From Hydrangea macrophylla (taxonomy: Eukaryota > Streptophyta > Magnoliopsida > Cornales > Hydrangeaceae), in assembly GCA_033977485.1 (NCBI GenBank), contig CM066998.1, positions 31,559,501 through 31,623,500 on the forward strand: 64,000 bases of DNA. Reading direction: 5' to 3'. Shown here piece by piece: positions 33,896-45,455 of this stretch. The notes beneath the pieces were generated by a model that was given only the letters and a program-made list of their open reading frames with translations, made no database searches and was not told the DNA's origin. Both the position numbers and the translations under genes were made by a program. Numbering within the stretch: position 1 is the stretch's first letter; each line of letters starts with the position of its first letter.

Positions 33896-35340
33896 TCCTA
33901 ATCGATTGCACTCTTAACCAATCGATTGTACACTTCTGGTTATTGAATATTCTAGTTGTTTATAGATGTTGAGCTACTATATTGATATACGGTATACGTT
34001 GATTGTTAGTGTGGTATTGAATAATACACCCTTTTGAATAATGAATCCCTAATACATTGTATAGAGCAGAAGTGGTTGACTAATGATTAAGGTAATGTTG
34101 TTAATTGAATTGAGAAGCCGATGTGCATAGTAGTGGGTCAATTGACCACATAGTTCAATACTATTATGATGGTATATGTGAATGCGGTCACAGAGATCGT
34201 ATGATGTCGGGTGTGGGATTTACATGAGGTGAGGTAGTTATAGGTGTAGGAAAGCTAGGACTATGTGTCAGGCTGATATGTGAAGTAATGTATTCGCGCG
34301 TATTGGCCGAAATGATGCGTTGATTTGGAGTGGGACTCTGGGTCGAGTTTAATACAGCAGGGCAGGATGGTTAGTACGAATTAAGGCGTGTCGGCCAAGG
34401 TATGGTGGCTAAAGGACGTATCGGGGTCTGGTGTCCAGAGAATGTATCAAAGGGAGTGCTGATCATAATGTATCGAGCATATTGGCTGGGCATGTTAGCC
34501 GTAATGTATTGAGCATATTGGTTGGGCGTGTTGGCCAGGAAGTATCAAAAGTGTATTGGACAGAGTACATCGAGGCAGTTTGGCCAGAGAGTTAGGGTTT
34601 CATGTCGAGTTAAGAGATTGTGTGGTACGGGACTATGTGTCTGGTTTACGTGTAAAAGAATTGGGACTTCGTGTCAGGTTTGGATAAGTTGAAAACTATT
34701 GGGATATGTGCCAGGGTAGAAAGGGATCATTTAATAAATGAGGTAAGAAATGTGAAATGCTAAAGTTATGTGCGAAATGTGGACCCAAGAGTCTATGTTA
34801 TGATTGGGATTGGTTAAGACGATGTCCAATGTTATATGTTGAGTTAGTGCATGCACGAAAGCTGATGACGAAATGATCTTTTAACGATGTTGTTTTATAT
34901 ACTATATATCTATAGATGCTCTATTAGTATTTGCATTCACTGGGCTTTCGTAGCTAACGGTGTTTTATGCCGCTGAATATTCTACGTCCAGCTGGCCAGG
35001 GTTATGAGTATGTAGGAATGGAGTACATGGCTAGGGGCTATAATGATGAAGCCTACTATGACGGAGACTATGCCAGAGACAATTACTACGTGAGCTGAAG
35101 ACCTAGAGCTTGTCGTAGATAGTTTATGTTTATAGTTTAGTGACTGTTGTAATAAGTAAGTTTGTAATCGGCTTATATTGTCATAATACTTTAGTTATGC
35201 TTTGGCATACACTTGAGATTTGTAATAGTATAGTATTAAACTCTGATTATGTATATCGAGCTTAGAATTTCCCAATGCATGGTTTGATTCATTCCTCAGA
35301 TGATTAGTTTTGTTCAAGGACAATGTGGTGACTTTTAACT
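33896..35340 (+). mobile_element. Decayed chromovirus-type LTR fragment
   Basis: No ORF. At 34260-34620 irregular GTATTGGCC and TTGGCC(A/G)-rich repeats occur. At 34940-35010 there is CACTGGGCTTTCGTAGCTAA, ACGGTG and GTCCAGCTGGCCAGG, which parallels CACCAGCTTTCATAAGCTGA, ACGGCG and GTCCAGATTTTCCAGG at 63888-63952 in the right-edge LTR. Long T- and A-rich sequence follows. It probably interrupted the copy A LTR. The edges are approximate. Confidence 0.45.
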
Positions 35341-35499
35341 GTCATGGCCTACAAGTCCAAAAAGGAGTTTATTTTCTCTATTTTTACTACTGCGGGGCAA
35401 TACAAAAGTCCTTATGTCTACATGACTAGGGTAGGTAGGAACTTATCACCAAATTTCTATCAATGCCCAAAAGTATAAATTTCATGTTGTAAAATACCA

Positions 35500-36240
35500 A
35501 AAACATGAGATAATTTACAAAAAATTATCTCAAGTTCCCAATCAGTGTATAAAACACTATTTATTAATTTCAATAATTAACAATTAACTTGTCATATTTT
35601 AAGCAATTAATGATGTGTACATAACACAATATATGCTCTAAAATATATCCCAAAAATTGAAAAAATTTACAAAGAAAATTTTCTCAAGTTGCTAATAGAG
35701 TACTAAATACCTTTTGTTAATTCCATAAATATTTTAATCAATTTAATATGTATACAAAACACATAATTATATGCTCTAAAATACAAAACCAACTGAGATA
35801 ATTTACCAAAAATTGCCTAAGCCCCCTTAATAGTGTACTAAACACTAAATTTGAATTTCAAAAAATTAAAATTAAAATTATGCATTTTGAGCTATTAACA
35901 CATAACACACAATTTATGCTCTAAAATATGTCCAACACTAAGATAATTTACAAAAAAACAATTATCAATGGATCCCACACAGTGTTCTAAACACTGAGAA
36001 ACAATATTTAACCATTAACTAAACCAAAGAAGGATTTCGTTATAAAATCCACAAAGAATTTTTCTATTGTTCCAACTAGTGTACAAAACACTAAGATATC
36101 AAATATATATTTTTTTAAATGATTTAACTAATCAACAAAACACTAATTTATCAACACTAAGATTCTATTGTTCCAACTAGTGTACAAAACACTAAGATAT
36201 CAACAAATATATTTTTAAAACAGATTTAGCTAATCAAATA
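35500..36240. repeat. Diverged tandem array, period about 140-150 bp
   Basis: TATGCTCTAAAATA occurs at about 35632, 35771 and 35920; GATAATTTACAAAAAATTAT-type phrases at about 35508, 35660, 35789 and 35940; AGTGTACAAAACACTA-type phrases several times up to 36215. Spacing is mostly 130-150 bp. The last part has a shorter duplicated unit with ATTGTTCCAACTAGTG at about 36066 and 36170. Confidence 0.7.
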
Positions 36241-36430
36241 TTCTGCCAGAAGTCAACACTCAGAATAAAAAATTGGAATCAAAGAGACTTGGCACACCGT
36301 TAGGCTGTGTTTGGCTATAAACTTATACCATTTTCTATAGTTGTAGAATCCATCTAAAAATTTAAATTTCGAAACAAAGCTTATTAAGTCGGTTGCATAT
36401 GGTCACACGCACAATGTGACCCAAAACTTA

Positions 36431-36680
36431 CTCCCTCTGTCTCATTTTATGTATTTCTTTTGGGGAATTCAACTATTTAAGGGGAAAAAGAATTGACACC
36501 TACTTTCCACAATTGTACATAATCATTGCACTTTCTTTTTTGTTTTGTTTTGATATTGATTGTAAGGAAGGGTGATTTGGAAAACTAAGTAAAATTTACA
36601 TACTAATTTAGAAAAGTGGACAATAATTTTGGAACATCCCAAAAAGAAAAAAGAGACACATAAAATGGGACAAAAGAAAT
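36431..36680. mobile_element. Stowaway-like MITE, decayed
   Basis: The left end CTCCCTCTGTCTCATTTTATG is preceded by TA. The right end contains ACATAAAATGGGACAAAAG, the reverse complement of the same terminus with losses. Stowaway MITEs (Tc1/mariner) have CTCCCTCCGTC termini and TA duplications. It has no coding capacity. Confidence 0.65.
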
Positions 36681-37270
36681 TTACATAATTTACATACTAA
36701 TTTAAGTAATTTACATACTATTCATATTCTTCTACATGAGCAGATACGCGCGGTTAGCCGCGTAGACAACTTTGGGGCTTATCTCTCACTCGATTTCCAT
36801 CCAAATGGCTTGTATGATAACTGGTTGGATATTGATGAAACTTTTAAGGGAAGCATTTTCATATGCACAGAAACACATCTATGCCAAAAAAAAAATGGAA
36901 AAGAACGAATCTTTTTCCGTGACCCAGTTTAAATCTCTATTTTAGGGTTTATTTAAATAGTAATGCAATGTACATCTAAAAAGTATACTTAAAAAGAATG
37001 CAAGTTAATATGGATCTCCTAAAATACTGTTTCGTTACCAAATATATGAACACGAGATGATTTATTTGATGCCATGATTGCAGTTCAATCAAAAACTTTA
37101 TCTCAATCCAAAGGAAAAGCCAAGGAATCTTAATTTAAAGGTTTTCAGCCCATGATTTTCAACCCATAGATTTTGTCAGTGGGACCCATTAGTTTTTCTA
37201 TGTCCTTTACACGACAATTATTATTTGAAGTGTTTATGATGTCTCTGCACGACGTCAACCTATTTGGGCC
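36681..37270. other. Unassigned AT-rich stretch
   Basis: I see no gene or repeat structure I can support. It may hold the decayed 3' end of the pararetrovirus-like sequence that follows. Confidence 0.3.
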
Positions 37271-37610
37271 GACACGTGGTATTGTACACACTCGGATTCC
37301 AAACTTTATTTTTTGAAGTTTGCACAGTCCTATGAAAGGCCGCCTATTTAAGGGAGTGCTGATCCTTTTGTCCAGCATGCAATAACATTGTAATGGTTTT
37401 TTTCTTTTCTTTCTTATTGCTCTAGCTACATAATAGATTGAAGGTTCCTAGCATTTGGTTGAAGTTTCTTAGCAATTGCAATAAATAATAAGTGTTAGTA
37501 AGTATTTTGTTTTTATTGTTTTTGTCTTGTCCTTTTTCTTTTTGTATTTTCCTTTTTGTATAATATTCAATCTGTGAAAAAAAAATTGGTATCAGAGTCA
37601 TGCTTGGCTA
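37271..37610 (+). promoter_or_regulatory. Caulimovirid-like promoter, polyadenylation signal and primer site
   Basis: CACGACGTCAACC (an as-1-like TGACG core on the reverse strand) at about 37248, TATA-like CCTATTTAAGGG at 37343, AATAAATAATAA at 37480-37491, and TGGTATCAGAGTCATG at 37587-37602. The last is the tRNA-Met primer site used by Caulimoviridae and also by many LTR elements. The order promoter, poly(A) signal, primer site and then a movement-protein relic fits the large intergenic region of an integrated pararetrovirus. No LTR end is visible here. Confidence 0.55.
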
Positions 37611-38019
37611 AATTTGTCAATAGCATATGCATACAATTATTGTTTAAGCCTCTAGAATGATTACTATTCATCCTTATTTTTAGCTTTAATCAGTATTTCT
37701 TCCTTTACTTGTGGTAGATGAGACGTCATCTTAGTCGCACTTGGTTTCATGTCCTCAATAATTTTGGATGCTTTTACCAGTAAGTCATTGACAGACGTGT
37801 ATACCATGTGATGTAAGGAATACTAACATCATCCAAAAATGATAATCAATAGTAATTATACTATTTGCTTACACATAAATTATATGTATATGTTATTCCT
37901 TTTGTTCTTATGTACGAAATAGATTTATCCATAGCTGGATCCAGTGAATTCATTAAAAAATACTGAATTAGTTGAGTTTTCTCAAACTCAACAACTGAAT
38001 CAATAGACTATACCTTCCA

Positions 38020-38915
38020 TTGACACCAAAATGGTTTATAAAAAAGGGCTTTTTAGTTTTATAAGCCAGAACAATATCAAGACTCTATAACAATCTATTG
38101 CTCTAGAATAGAATAGTCAAACTATAAGACTTCTTAGTTTTAGTGATATTGAGATATCTGAAAAAGTAAAATTATCTACATATTGGATGTATACAAGTTA
38201 CATTCAAACCATTAACTTTGGCAAACCTTAATGCTAGCATCCTTGTATACTTAGAGATGCTAGATGCTTAGATTTTCTTCCACCTTTAATGGGCATTATT
38301 CAAACTAGTCTATGTTATGGACCAGTTTATTTTAATATTTAACCGAATTTAACTCTGTCTTTAGCAAATCGAAATCTTTTTGAAACTGCTTCATTACTGA
38401 TTCAAGCTCAGTAATATAATTTTCTTCCTGGATATGACATTATTGTTATCATTTATCAGATCCATTACAAAATAATAAATACTTTATGCCCCAATGCTAT
38501 CCTATATAGCACAGCTGGAAAGACTGTTGTCATAAATAGCAACAATTTAACTACTAATGTGGTAGTCACTCGTCTAATAAAATGGAAAGAACTAAATTTT
38601 CCCACAGAATGGATTGTTCCCAATGTTGTTCCTCCACAAGTAATAATGGATAGCAATGTTGACCAAATTATCCAAAATGTTGATGGAGATGTTGAAGTTT
38701 CATTTGCTCCTAATCTGGTTAGCAGATTATCTCTTACTAGGAGCCTGTCATCTAAGGGATCTAGAAGCTACAAATTTGATATTCCTTATCATGCAGCTCA
38801 TCCTTCCACCAGACATTCAGTGTCTAGTGCTAAGGATGCTTCCTTATATGAAATTGTAGAAAAAGTTAGGATAAATGAGCATGTCCTGAAATTACTTAGA
38901 ATTTCTGATCAATAG
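38020..38915 (+). pseudogene. Endogenous caulimovirid movement-protein relic
   Basis: Plus-strand fragments across several frames resemble the cell-to-cell movement-protein domain of Petuvirus/Florendovirus-type endogenous pararetroviruses, including an RDAR-like and a CYGPVYFN-like segment near 38265-38330 and an IIYQIHYK-like segment near 38450. The longest open piece is 38559-38915 (118 codons), starting at VVTRLIKWKELNFP. Stops and frame changes at about 38090, 38240, 38345 and 38545 make it non-functional. No coat protein, protease or RT follows before the sequence is interrupted at 39228. Confidence 0.65.
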
Positions 38916-39227
38916 ATTCCTTATGGAGTCTATGATGATCAGAGTAATGATAAAAGAAAAGAGGAAAATTGACCTACCTTACCAATCTTAGAAATGAGTT
39001 ATTTTGACTAAATTTCGATGGATTTTATGCCCAACTCATTTATTCTTCTTTGTATCAGTAAAGAATTCATGCCTATAAGGCATGAAGAGTTTAGAAAAAT
39101 TATTTCCGAACATTTAACACACAAGAATTGAAGTTAATCAAGGATCTATACTATTCAAACCTTGAACAATGACAAGAGGTGATTTAGTTTTGTGATTGGT
39201 TCCAAAACTAGTATCCTCAATAGTCAC
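38916..39227 (+). other. Remainder of the pararetrovirus-like segment
   Basis: AT-rich with no clear frame. It ends at GTCAC (39223-39227), which may be the left target duplication of the next element. Confidence 0.35.
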
Positions 39228-40725
39228 TGTGGACACACGACCTCGGGGGGTCCACTCTTTTCATTTTGGAAAGGGTTTTTGGTTTTGAAATTTGTTGAAA
39301 AGTTTATGAAAATAGATACAGAGTCACCACTTGGTCTCTAGGGAACCAAGAAACCCAATTTGACTCACCCAAATGGATAAAGGGTACTGGCCCTTCATAA
39401 CCAAAGAACTTGGCTCGAGGTTTTGGTACGAGAGAGGAAGGAGCCTTTGCAAAGACTAAAACACCCTCAACTTGCCCCGTCTCTCGACAGGCCTCATTTA
39501 GCATCCAAATAATCATCTTATACTACGTTTGGTTCAACAGTTAATATTATGATAAGTATATTACATCACACAAGAATTTTGAAATGTAAGATCAAAAGAT
39601 AAGATATCATTCATGAGATCTAAGCTAAATATCACACAATGAAAATGAAAAGATCACATATAACAAGCCTAGGAAAAATCGTCTAACCACATATCAAGCA
39701 ATCAAGTTTTCGTAATCTAGAGAGGACATGAGTTGTTCTTGAAATAAATAATAAAATAAAATATGCTAAGCAAACTAATATATGTACATGTTGATTCTTG
39801 ATAAAAGAAGACCTCTCAATCCCTGGGATGGATGAGAAAAGAAGATTTTGATCGAGGGGAAGCATGAACATGTGATCAACTTCATTGTTTATAATCTTCT
39901 TGGATTAGGAGTCACAAAAACTCCAAATCTTGTATGGATGCAAAATGTGTTCCTAGAATGTGTAAAGTATTAGTGTGCTTGTGTTTGTAGATTTTTCTAA
40001 AGTGACTTGAAGGTAAAGAATATGCATCAATGTATGAAGGATATCATTGTAGGATATGTACAAAAATGGTATGAACTACTTCCTTAGATGTGGGATAATT
40101 TGGAGTGCATATGAACATCTAATCAAAGAATGAAAGTAAAACATGCTTACTATGAATAGTCGACAGAACAGTGAACTAATTTCGTAAAAATGGAAAAGTG
40201 GAGTTAAGGGCACGTTAAATTCATGACAATTTCTGGAGATCATCCCTACTGTGTCCAGAACACATAGGAAAAGGCCAAATCAAGATTGATGTTATAGATT
40301 GAGAGAAATCATATAAACAAGAGAGGTTACTCAAAAACAGAATCTGTACTGTCGACTGAAATGTAGAAAACTCTTTGAAAATGAAAACAAACTATATGGA
40401 GGCTCATAATATACCTAAAGTTCCCTATCATACTGAATTTTGATGGAACAATAATTTGGGACCACTCGTTTTGGAAAGGGTTTAAGAAAAACAAGTTGAA
40501 ATGCAACTAAGGCTGATGTGACAGAAAAATAGAATATTTTAGAAGAATGTTTGGGCCAAAATGGAACACTTCCAAGTGTTTTAAAATTCAACCAAAAATC
40601 ATGGCTATTCCCCAATGAGTTAGGAATACTTTCCATGTGGTATCGTAATCATCCATTAAAGTATTGAACTCAGAATGCCAATTTTAAGTTGAGAAACTCA
40701 CTATTTAGGGGGGAGTCAAGGGGGG

Positions 40726-40799
40726 TTTATATTGGCCTTACATTTTTAAACCCTTACATTCCCACCCCCAAAATAAGGAGTCAAGGGGGGGTTTATATA
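40726..40799 (-). promoter_or_regulatory. Duplicated TATA boxes of the copy B LTR
   Basis: Minus strand GGCCTATATAAACCCCCC and GGCCAATATAAACCCCCC, 66 bp apart and each followed by TTGACTCC. The repetition suggests a tandem duplication of the core promoter. Confidence 0.55.
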
Positions 40800-42269
40800 G
40801 GCCAATTTGGGGGGGGGTATGGGATTTTAAAAGTGCTACCATTGCTCCTTAGACGTCCAGAAATTTACATTTAGGCACCCCAAAGATTCCGGTATTTGTG
40901 AAAATGTCCTATTTCATCTGAAATTCACAAAAAATGCATATGAACTCCAAATTGAGCTTGTGATATACCATTAGTAAGGTAATGGAGTATAATTTCCATT
41001 AAAAAAAAATAGTTCAGAGTTGGGTCGCTTTGAAAAGTTTTGCAATATTCACTATAAAAGCTGATTTGATCGTCTTTTTCGTATTCAAAAATTCATAATA
41101 AATTCAATTTAAGTCCAAAAGTAATGTGCAATATACCATTGAAAATATATTGACCTCTAGTATCCATGAAAAATATTTGAAAAATGATACAGTGCTCTAA
41201 TCTCCAAGTCAACTTTTAGGTCAAACTGGTCAACCAGGGACCTCCAAGAAGTTATGGGAGCCTCTAGGAGCTCCCAGGAGCTGATGTTTTCATCAGATTT
41301 TCCTTTATAACTTCTTTAAGTACTTTTCACATGATCCAGAATGATCTCAAAACTTTTGGACGACTTCGAATGATTTCGGTCAAACTCTGGTCACCCTTGG
41401 TCAAATCGGTCAACCTAGACTTTATGGGAATTTTTGGGATTTCTAGGAGCCTCTAGAGCTGTCAATTTCACCTGATTTTACTTTAAAACTCATTTAATTT
41501 CTTTTCTTATGACTTAGTTCATTTCCAAAACCTTCAGTCTAAATCTGGGAGTGTTTGGGCTTTTAGGGGCATTTTGGTTCTTTGTACCACTTTCTGAGCA
41601 TTTTGAGGGATGGAACCAACTTCTGGGGGTCCTTTTTGGGTTTTTTTAATCATTGTGAACCACCAAGCTATGGGTCTCCTGAATCTGATAGCTAACAAAA
41701 TAGGATGTCTATAGTTTGACCCTATTTGGCATGAACTTACGAGGCAACGCATGTCGCAAGCAAGTGCCAAAGCCTTGAAGAGAATGGTCTTTTAGAGGCT
41801 ATAGATTTAGGATAAAATTGCGCTGCAAAGATGCAAGGATGAAAAAAATATGATGCTGAGGCTGGGGCTAGTTGTGCTTTGTGTGAGATGCCTGCGTATC
41901 CTAAGGGGAATCAGACCAGTGAGTAGTTCAGGAAAACAAGGGACAAAACCACATATACAAATGCATAACCGAATAGGTGGATGCTCTGCTATGATAATGC
42001 TATGCAATGTATGGATGTGATATGGATTTGGTACTAAGTCCTATCATGTCTAGTGTTGTGATCTTAGCATGAGCCGGTGCAGTGGGGTGTGCCACTCCAA
42101 GCGGACTTGTGTTTTGCTAGTGTTTTGACTCTAGTGCAGTGGTCGAATCGGGCAAGGACACCCAGGTTTTGAAGACTCTGAGTTTGGAGGCAAACTTTAA
42201 ATTTTGGGAAATGTACTTCACAATCGAATGTGGGGTCCTTGAGGACGATAGTTGGAGATGAAGTTTGAA

Positions 42270-42570
42270 AGATAATTGATGGACATGGAAGCCCTGCAAA
42301 TTAGACGACGGACACAAAAACCCTAAGATGTCATGCGACGGACATGGAAGCCCTAAGATGTCATGCAATGGACAAGGAAGCCCAAGATGTCAAGCAACAG
42401 ACATGGAAGTCCTGGATGTCAAGCGATGGATATGGAAGCCCATGATAACCGACGATCGTGAAAGTCTTGGATATCAAGCAATGCACATAGAAGTCCATGA
42501 TAATCGATGGATGTAGAAGTCCTAGATATCAAGTGATGGACATGGTATCCCAAGATAACTGATGGATGCG
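42270..42570. repeat. Minisatellite, about 33-bp unit
   Basis: Units contain GATGTCA(A/T)GC then GA(T/C)GGACATGGAAG(C/T)CC, about nine copies that diverge toward the right. A related remnant (GAAGCTCACGATAACCAAC) appears at about 3585 in copy A. Confidence 0.8.
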
Positions 42571-42605
42571 GAAGTAATTTGATTTGGTGATGTTCGATTC
42601 TAGCA

Positions 42606-43602
42606 GTGATCAAATTCGAAAAGCTGGTTCAGGCTTCTAGAAGTCGATTTTCTTTGTTTTCTTCCACTGGGGATGGTAGGGGACTCTCTAGGAATCTCTT
42701 TGACTATTTTTCTTCACTTCTGATCAGGAATTGGGGTCCATTTTTGAACCTCTCAAGATTAATCAAATCTTGTAACGATCGATATGGAAAGCCAATTCGA
42801 GCCTCCAGGAGCCTATTTTTTTCCTATGTTTTCCTGCTAGGGATAGCCCAAACTCTCTAGGAATCTCTCTTGACTGTTTTTATTCACTTATGATCAAGAG
42901 CCAGGGTCCATTTTTGAATCTCACATGGTTGATCAATTCTTGTAATAATTGATCTGGAAAGTTGATTCAGGCCTTTGGGAACCGATTTCTTTCTGTATTT
43001 TCCTACAGATGCTATTCTTGATTCTTTGGGAATCTTTTTGGACTTTTTTTTCCTCTCTTCTGATCAGGAACCAAGGTCGACTTTCAAACCTCTCATGGTT
43101 GATCGAACTTGCAACGATCAATCTGAAAAATCAATTCGACCCTCTGGAAACCGATTTCTTTCTGTGTTTTCTTGCTGGGGATAGTCTAGACTACTTTTTT
43201 TCTCTTCGGATTCAGATTTAGGGTCCACTTCCGAACCTCTCACGATTTTCGTTCTATGTTTTCCTGTTGGGGATAGTCTAAGAGACTTTTGAGCTATTGG
43301 GGATAAAACTTTACAAATTTGGAATAATTGGGCCATTAGGGGCTAAGAAACAGGCCAAAATAGAGCTAAACAGAGTGAATCGAAGCAAAATGGAATGAAG
43401 TAGGACCCACAAGGGCCAAGGTCGCAGTAGCAGTGGGCCACTATTGCAGTAACAATTGACTAGTGCCATGGTGGCACTGGATATCTTGTGTTTTTGGCCA
43501 TTTCAAGCCCATCTTGGCCATTTCGGGGCATTTTTAAAGCCAAAACCCGTCAAAAATTAGTTTGTGCACGCCTGGGTGAGTAAACTTTTCCCATGAGTAA
43601 GG
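42606..43602 (-). mobile_element. 3' untranslated region of copy B with a 170-bp tandem array
   Basis: Four units of about 150-170 bp begin TGATCAAAT-like at about 42606, 42757, 42930 and 43099. Each contains CTGGGGATAG-like, GGAATCTCT-like and CTGATCAGGAACCA-like phrases. After the array, 43300-43602 matches 4290-4620 of copy A, including the hairpin region and the plus-strand donor GTGAGTAA. Homology to copy A stops at about 43602. Confidence 0.75.
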
Positions 43603-43789
43603 ATCGAGAGGCAACCCTCAGAGTTGATTCTACGGGACTCCCAGCATTACCTTTCTATCGCAACTCTAACGAGTCAGGTATATAAAACTTTCGATAGCTC
43701 GGGATTATCTTTGTGCATTGTGCTAGTTTTGTGAACTATAGTGTGTACCTAAAGGTTGTTGGAAGTTAATTCTGTGCTCATCTGTTAAT

Positions 43790-44739
43790 TCTGTGAAATT
43801 GGATTTTGGAGTATCCATATCGGGCTTCCACCAGAACTAAAGCCCGAATGAACAAAATCGGTCACACCTCAGACTAGGTGTGCCCAAACGAGAGTGGGTA
43901 AGGCCAAAGGCCTGCCAGATGCCAAAACCAAGGCCATAGTGGTGTACTTTTTTGTTATGGCCTGACTGGTTGAGCTGAAAAGATACATGTTCAACCAGTA
44001 GATAAGAAATGCGGTGTGCTCAACATCGGATAATTCTGCTCTATTTTCGCCCATAGAAGTGGCCAGGAAACCTCCATAAGTTATAATAGGCCTGTAGGAC
44101 ACGGCCCCGTCTCTAATAGATTCTTGCTGGGGATAGGAAAAGATGGTCGTTCCAACATCGAGCCCTGAAATAATTTCTTGCCCATGGGGATGAAGCCCGA
44201 GTAAGTAGCTTATATCCTTAATAGTTGGTCCCATCAGACCGCAGCGAAACAGAAATCCATTACAGCAGGAGGACTAGAAGAGAAGGGCAGAGAAGAAGAG
44301 AGATCGGTCTATCTCCAATCTAGACCGACTAAGCATAATGGCATCATAGATGCCTGTCCATTTCCAGAGATCGACCTTCGAGGCCAAACCTTGTCAGACA
44401 TTTATCCCAGTCTGCAGCAGGTGTAGGCTAACACCTAATCGGATGGGTGGCAGACTAGACCTTGTTCCAGTTGGCAGGAGGTTGGAGTAAAGATTCATTG
44501 GCCACAGGAGAGAAATAGGGGTTGAAGGTCGCCGTAGGATCGCTGCGAAATACCGTACCCAAGCAAGGCGCCACTATTGAACCGTCCGGAGTTGAGTAAT
44601 TGGAGAAGCAGTCTGTGGAAATGTCCAAAGCATGGGCCTTGGCCAGTTGACGGACCTCCCTGCACCGCTTCTGTGGAAGAGGAGCTTCTAGAAACGTTTT
44701 CTTGGTCTTAAATGTCGTTGGAGCAGTTTTGGGGGCCAT
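43790..44739 (-). pseudogene. Second plant mobile domain gene, broken, minus strand
   Basis: ATG at 44739 gives MAPKTAPTTFKTKKTF with a basic start. After stops at 44457 and 44427 and a frame change, PMD motifs follow: GIYDAIMLSRSRLEIDRSL, a TAG where a Trp is usual, CNGFLFRCGLMGPTIKD, SYLLGLHPHGQEI, then FLIYWLNMYLFSSTSQAI and LVLASGRPLALPTLVWAHL (43990-43869), and after a stop SPIWILQ at about 43815. It differs clearly from the PMD gene at 4696 and sits in the same strand as the copy B LTR, not antisense. It has its own TATA box and CT-rich leader. PMD proteins act in the nucleus in known host cases; this copy cannot make an intact product. Confidence 0.7.
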
Positions 44740-44817
44740 TTCAGTAGGTAGTGATGGAGGTTTGCTCGTCGGAGATGATGGAGTCTTTTAGAGAGAGAGG
44801 CTCTGAATTGTTTATTT

Positions 44818-44850
<33 letters not shown>
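44818..44850. repeat. (GA)n microsatellite in the leader of the second PMD gene
   Basis: About 16 GA units; on the minus strand a (CT)n tract about 80-110 bp upstream of the ATG, as in many plant leaders. Confidence 0.9.
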
Positions 44851-44853
<3 letters not shown>

Positions 44854-44897
44854 GACGAAGTAGAGGGAAAGTGAGGAGGCTTTAGAAAAATCCCATC

Positions 44898-44910
44898 ATT
44901 TTTATACATT
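44898..44910 (-). promoter_or_regulatory. TATA box of the second PMD gene
   Basis: Minus strand AATGTATAAAAAT, about 160 bp upstream of the ATG at 44739 and 50 bp upstream of the CT tract. Confidence 0.5.
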
Positions 44911-45114
44911 TTAGCATTAAATGGGGAGCGGAAGTGGGATTCTCGAGATCTAACAGACCCTCATGACAGACACGTGGCAATTTTCAAATTCAAACTGTCA
45001 CATCAATCAAGACAGGATGATTTACATGACCTTTAGGGGGACAATTGTTTGCACTAAAAAACCGCCAAAGTTTTTTGAGCCAGAGTGAGTTAGAAGGACT
45101 AGGGTCTGGCCGGC

Positions 45115-45455
45115 TCAAAGGTTGAAAGCAGTGATCAGGCTCAAGAAGTCACGTGGTTCATAAGGGTAAAGCACAGCCTCAAGTAATATGTTAGTCAGAT
45201 AGGCGATGAAGATCAAGTACCCACCAATTGGGCACCATACTTGGAATAAGTGAGCATTGGCAAGTGTTTGAGCCCAATTGGTCATATTTGCACATAGGTT
45301 CATCATCAGGCATCCATGCAAAGAAGGCCTAGTAGGAGGAGATGATGAGCCCGATTGGTCGGAAGAACATATATAGCCATCATCGGGCTCATACGCATCA
45401 AAGACATGATAGTTGGCGAGAGGGCAGTCCGACTCCTTTAATGGGGTGTGGCCAT
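45115..45455 (-). CDS. Unrecognised open frame, about 113 codons
   Basis: The frame is open from just after a TGA at about 45458 to TGA at 45115. It reads through an acidic and Ser-rich part (FDAYEPDDGYICSSDQSGSS) and a hydrophobic part (WCPIGGYLIFIAYLTNIL). The only convenient ATG is at 45321, giving 68 residues. Composition looks more protein-like than the surrounding AT-rich DNA, but I recognise no family. It could be a remnant of the element that brought the second PMD gene. Confidence 0.25.

Larger units (their letters stand above)
39228..42570 (-). mobile_element. LTR and adjoining region of Tat/Ogre-like copy B
   Basis: On the minus strand it ends GTGTGTCCACA at 39228. The first 630 bp match the copy A LTR; beyond 39858 it continues where copy A is truncated. 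Two TATAAA boxes on the minus strand lie at 40799-40792 (TATATAAA) and 40733-40726 (AATATAAA), each followed by CCCCCCTTGACTCC-like sequence. Long diffuse repeats occur at 41210-41470. The start of the LTR within 42000-42600 is not resolved. Confidence 0.65.

Noticed and set aside
42270..42570. CRISPR-like regular repeat
   Set aside because: Units are contiguous with no unique spacers, and this is plant nuclear DNA. It is a minisatellite.
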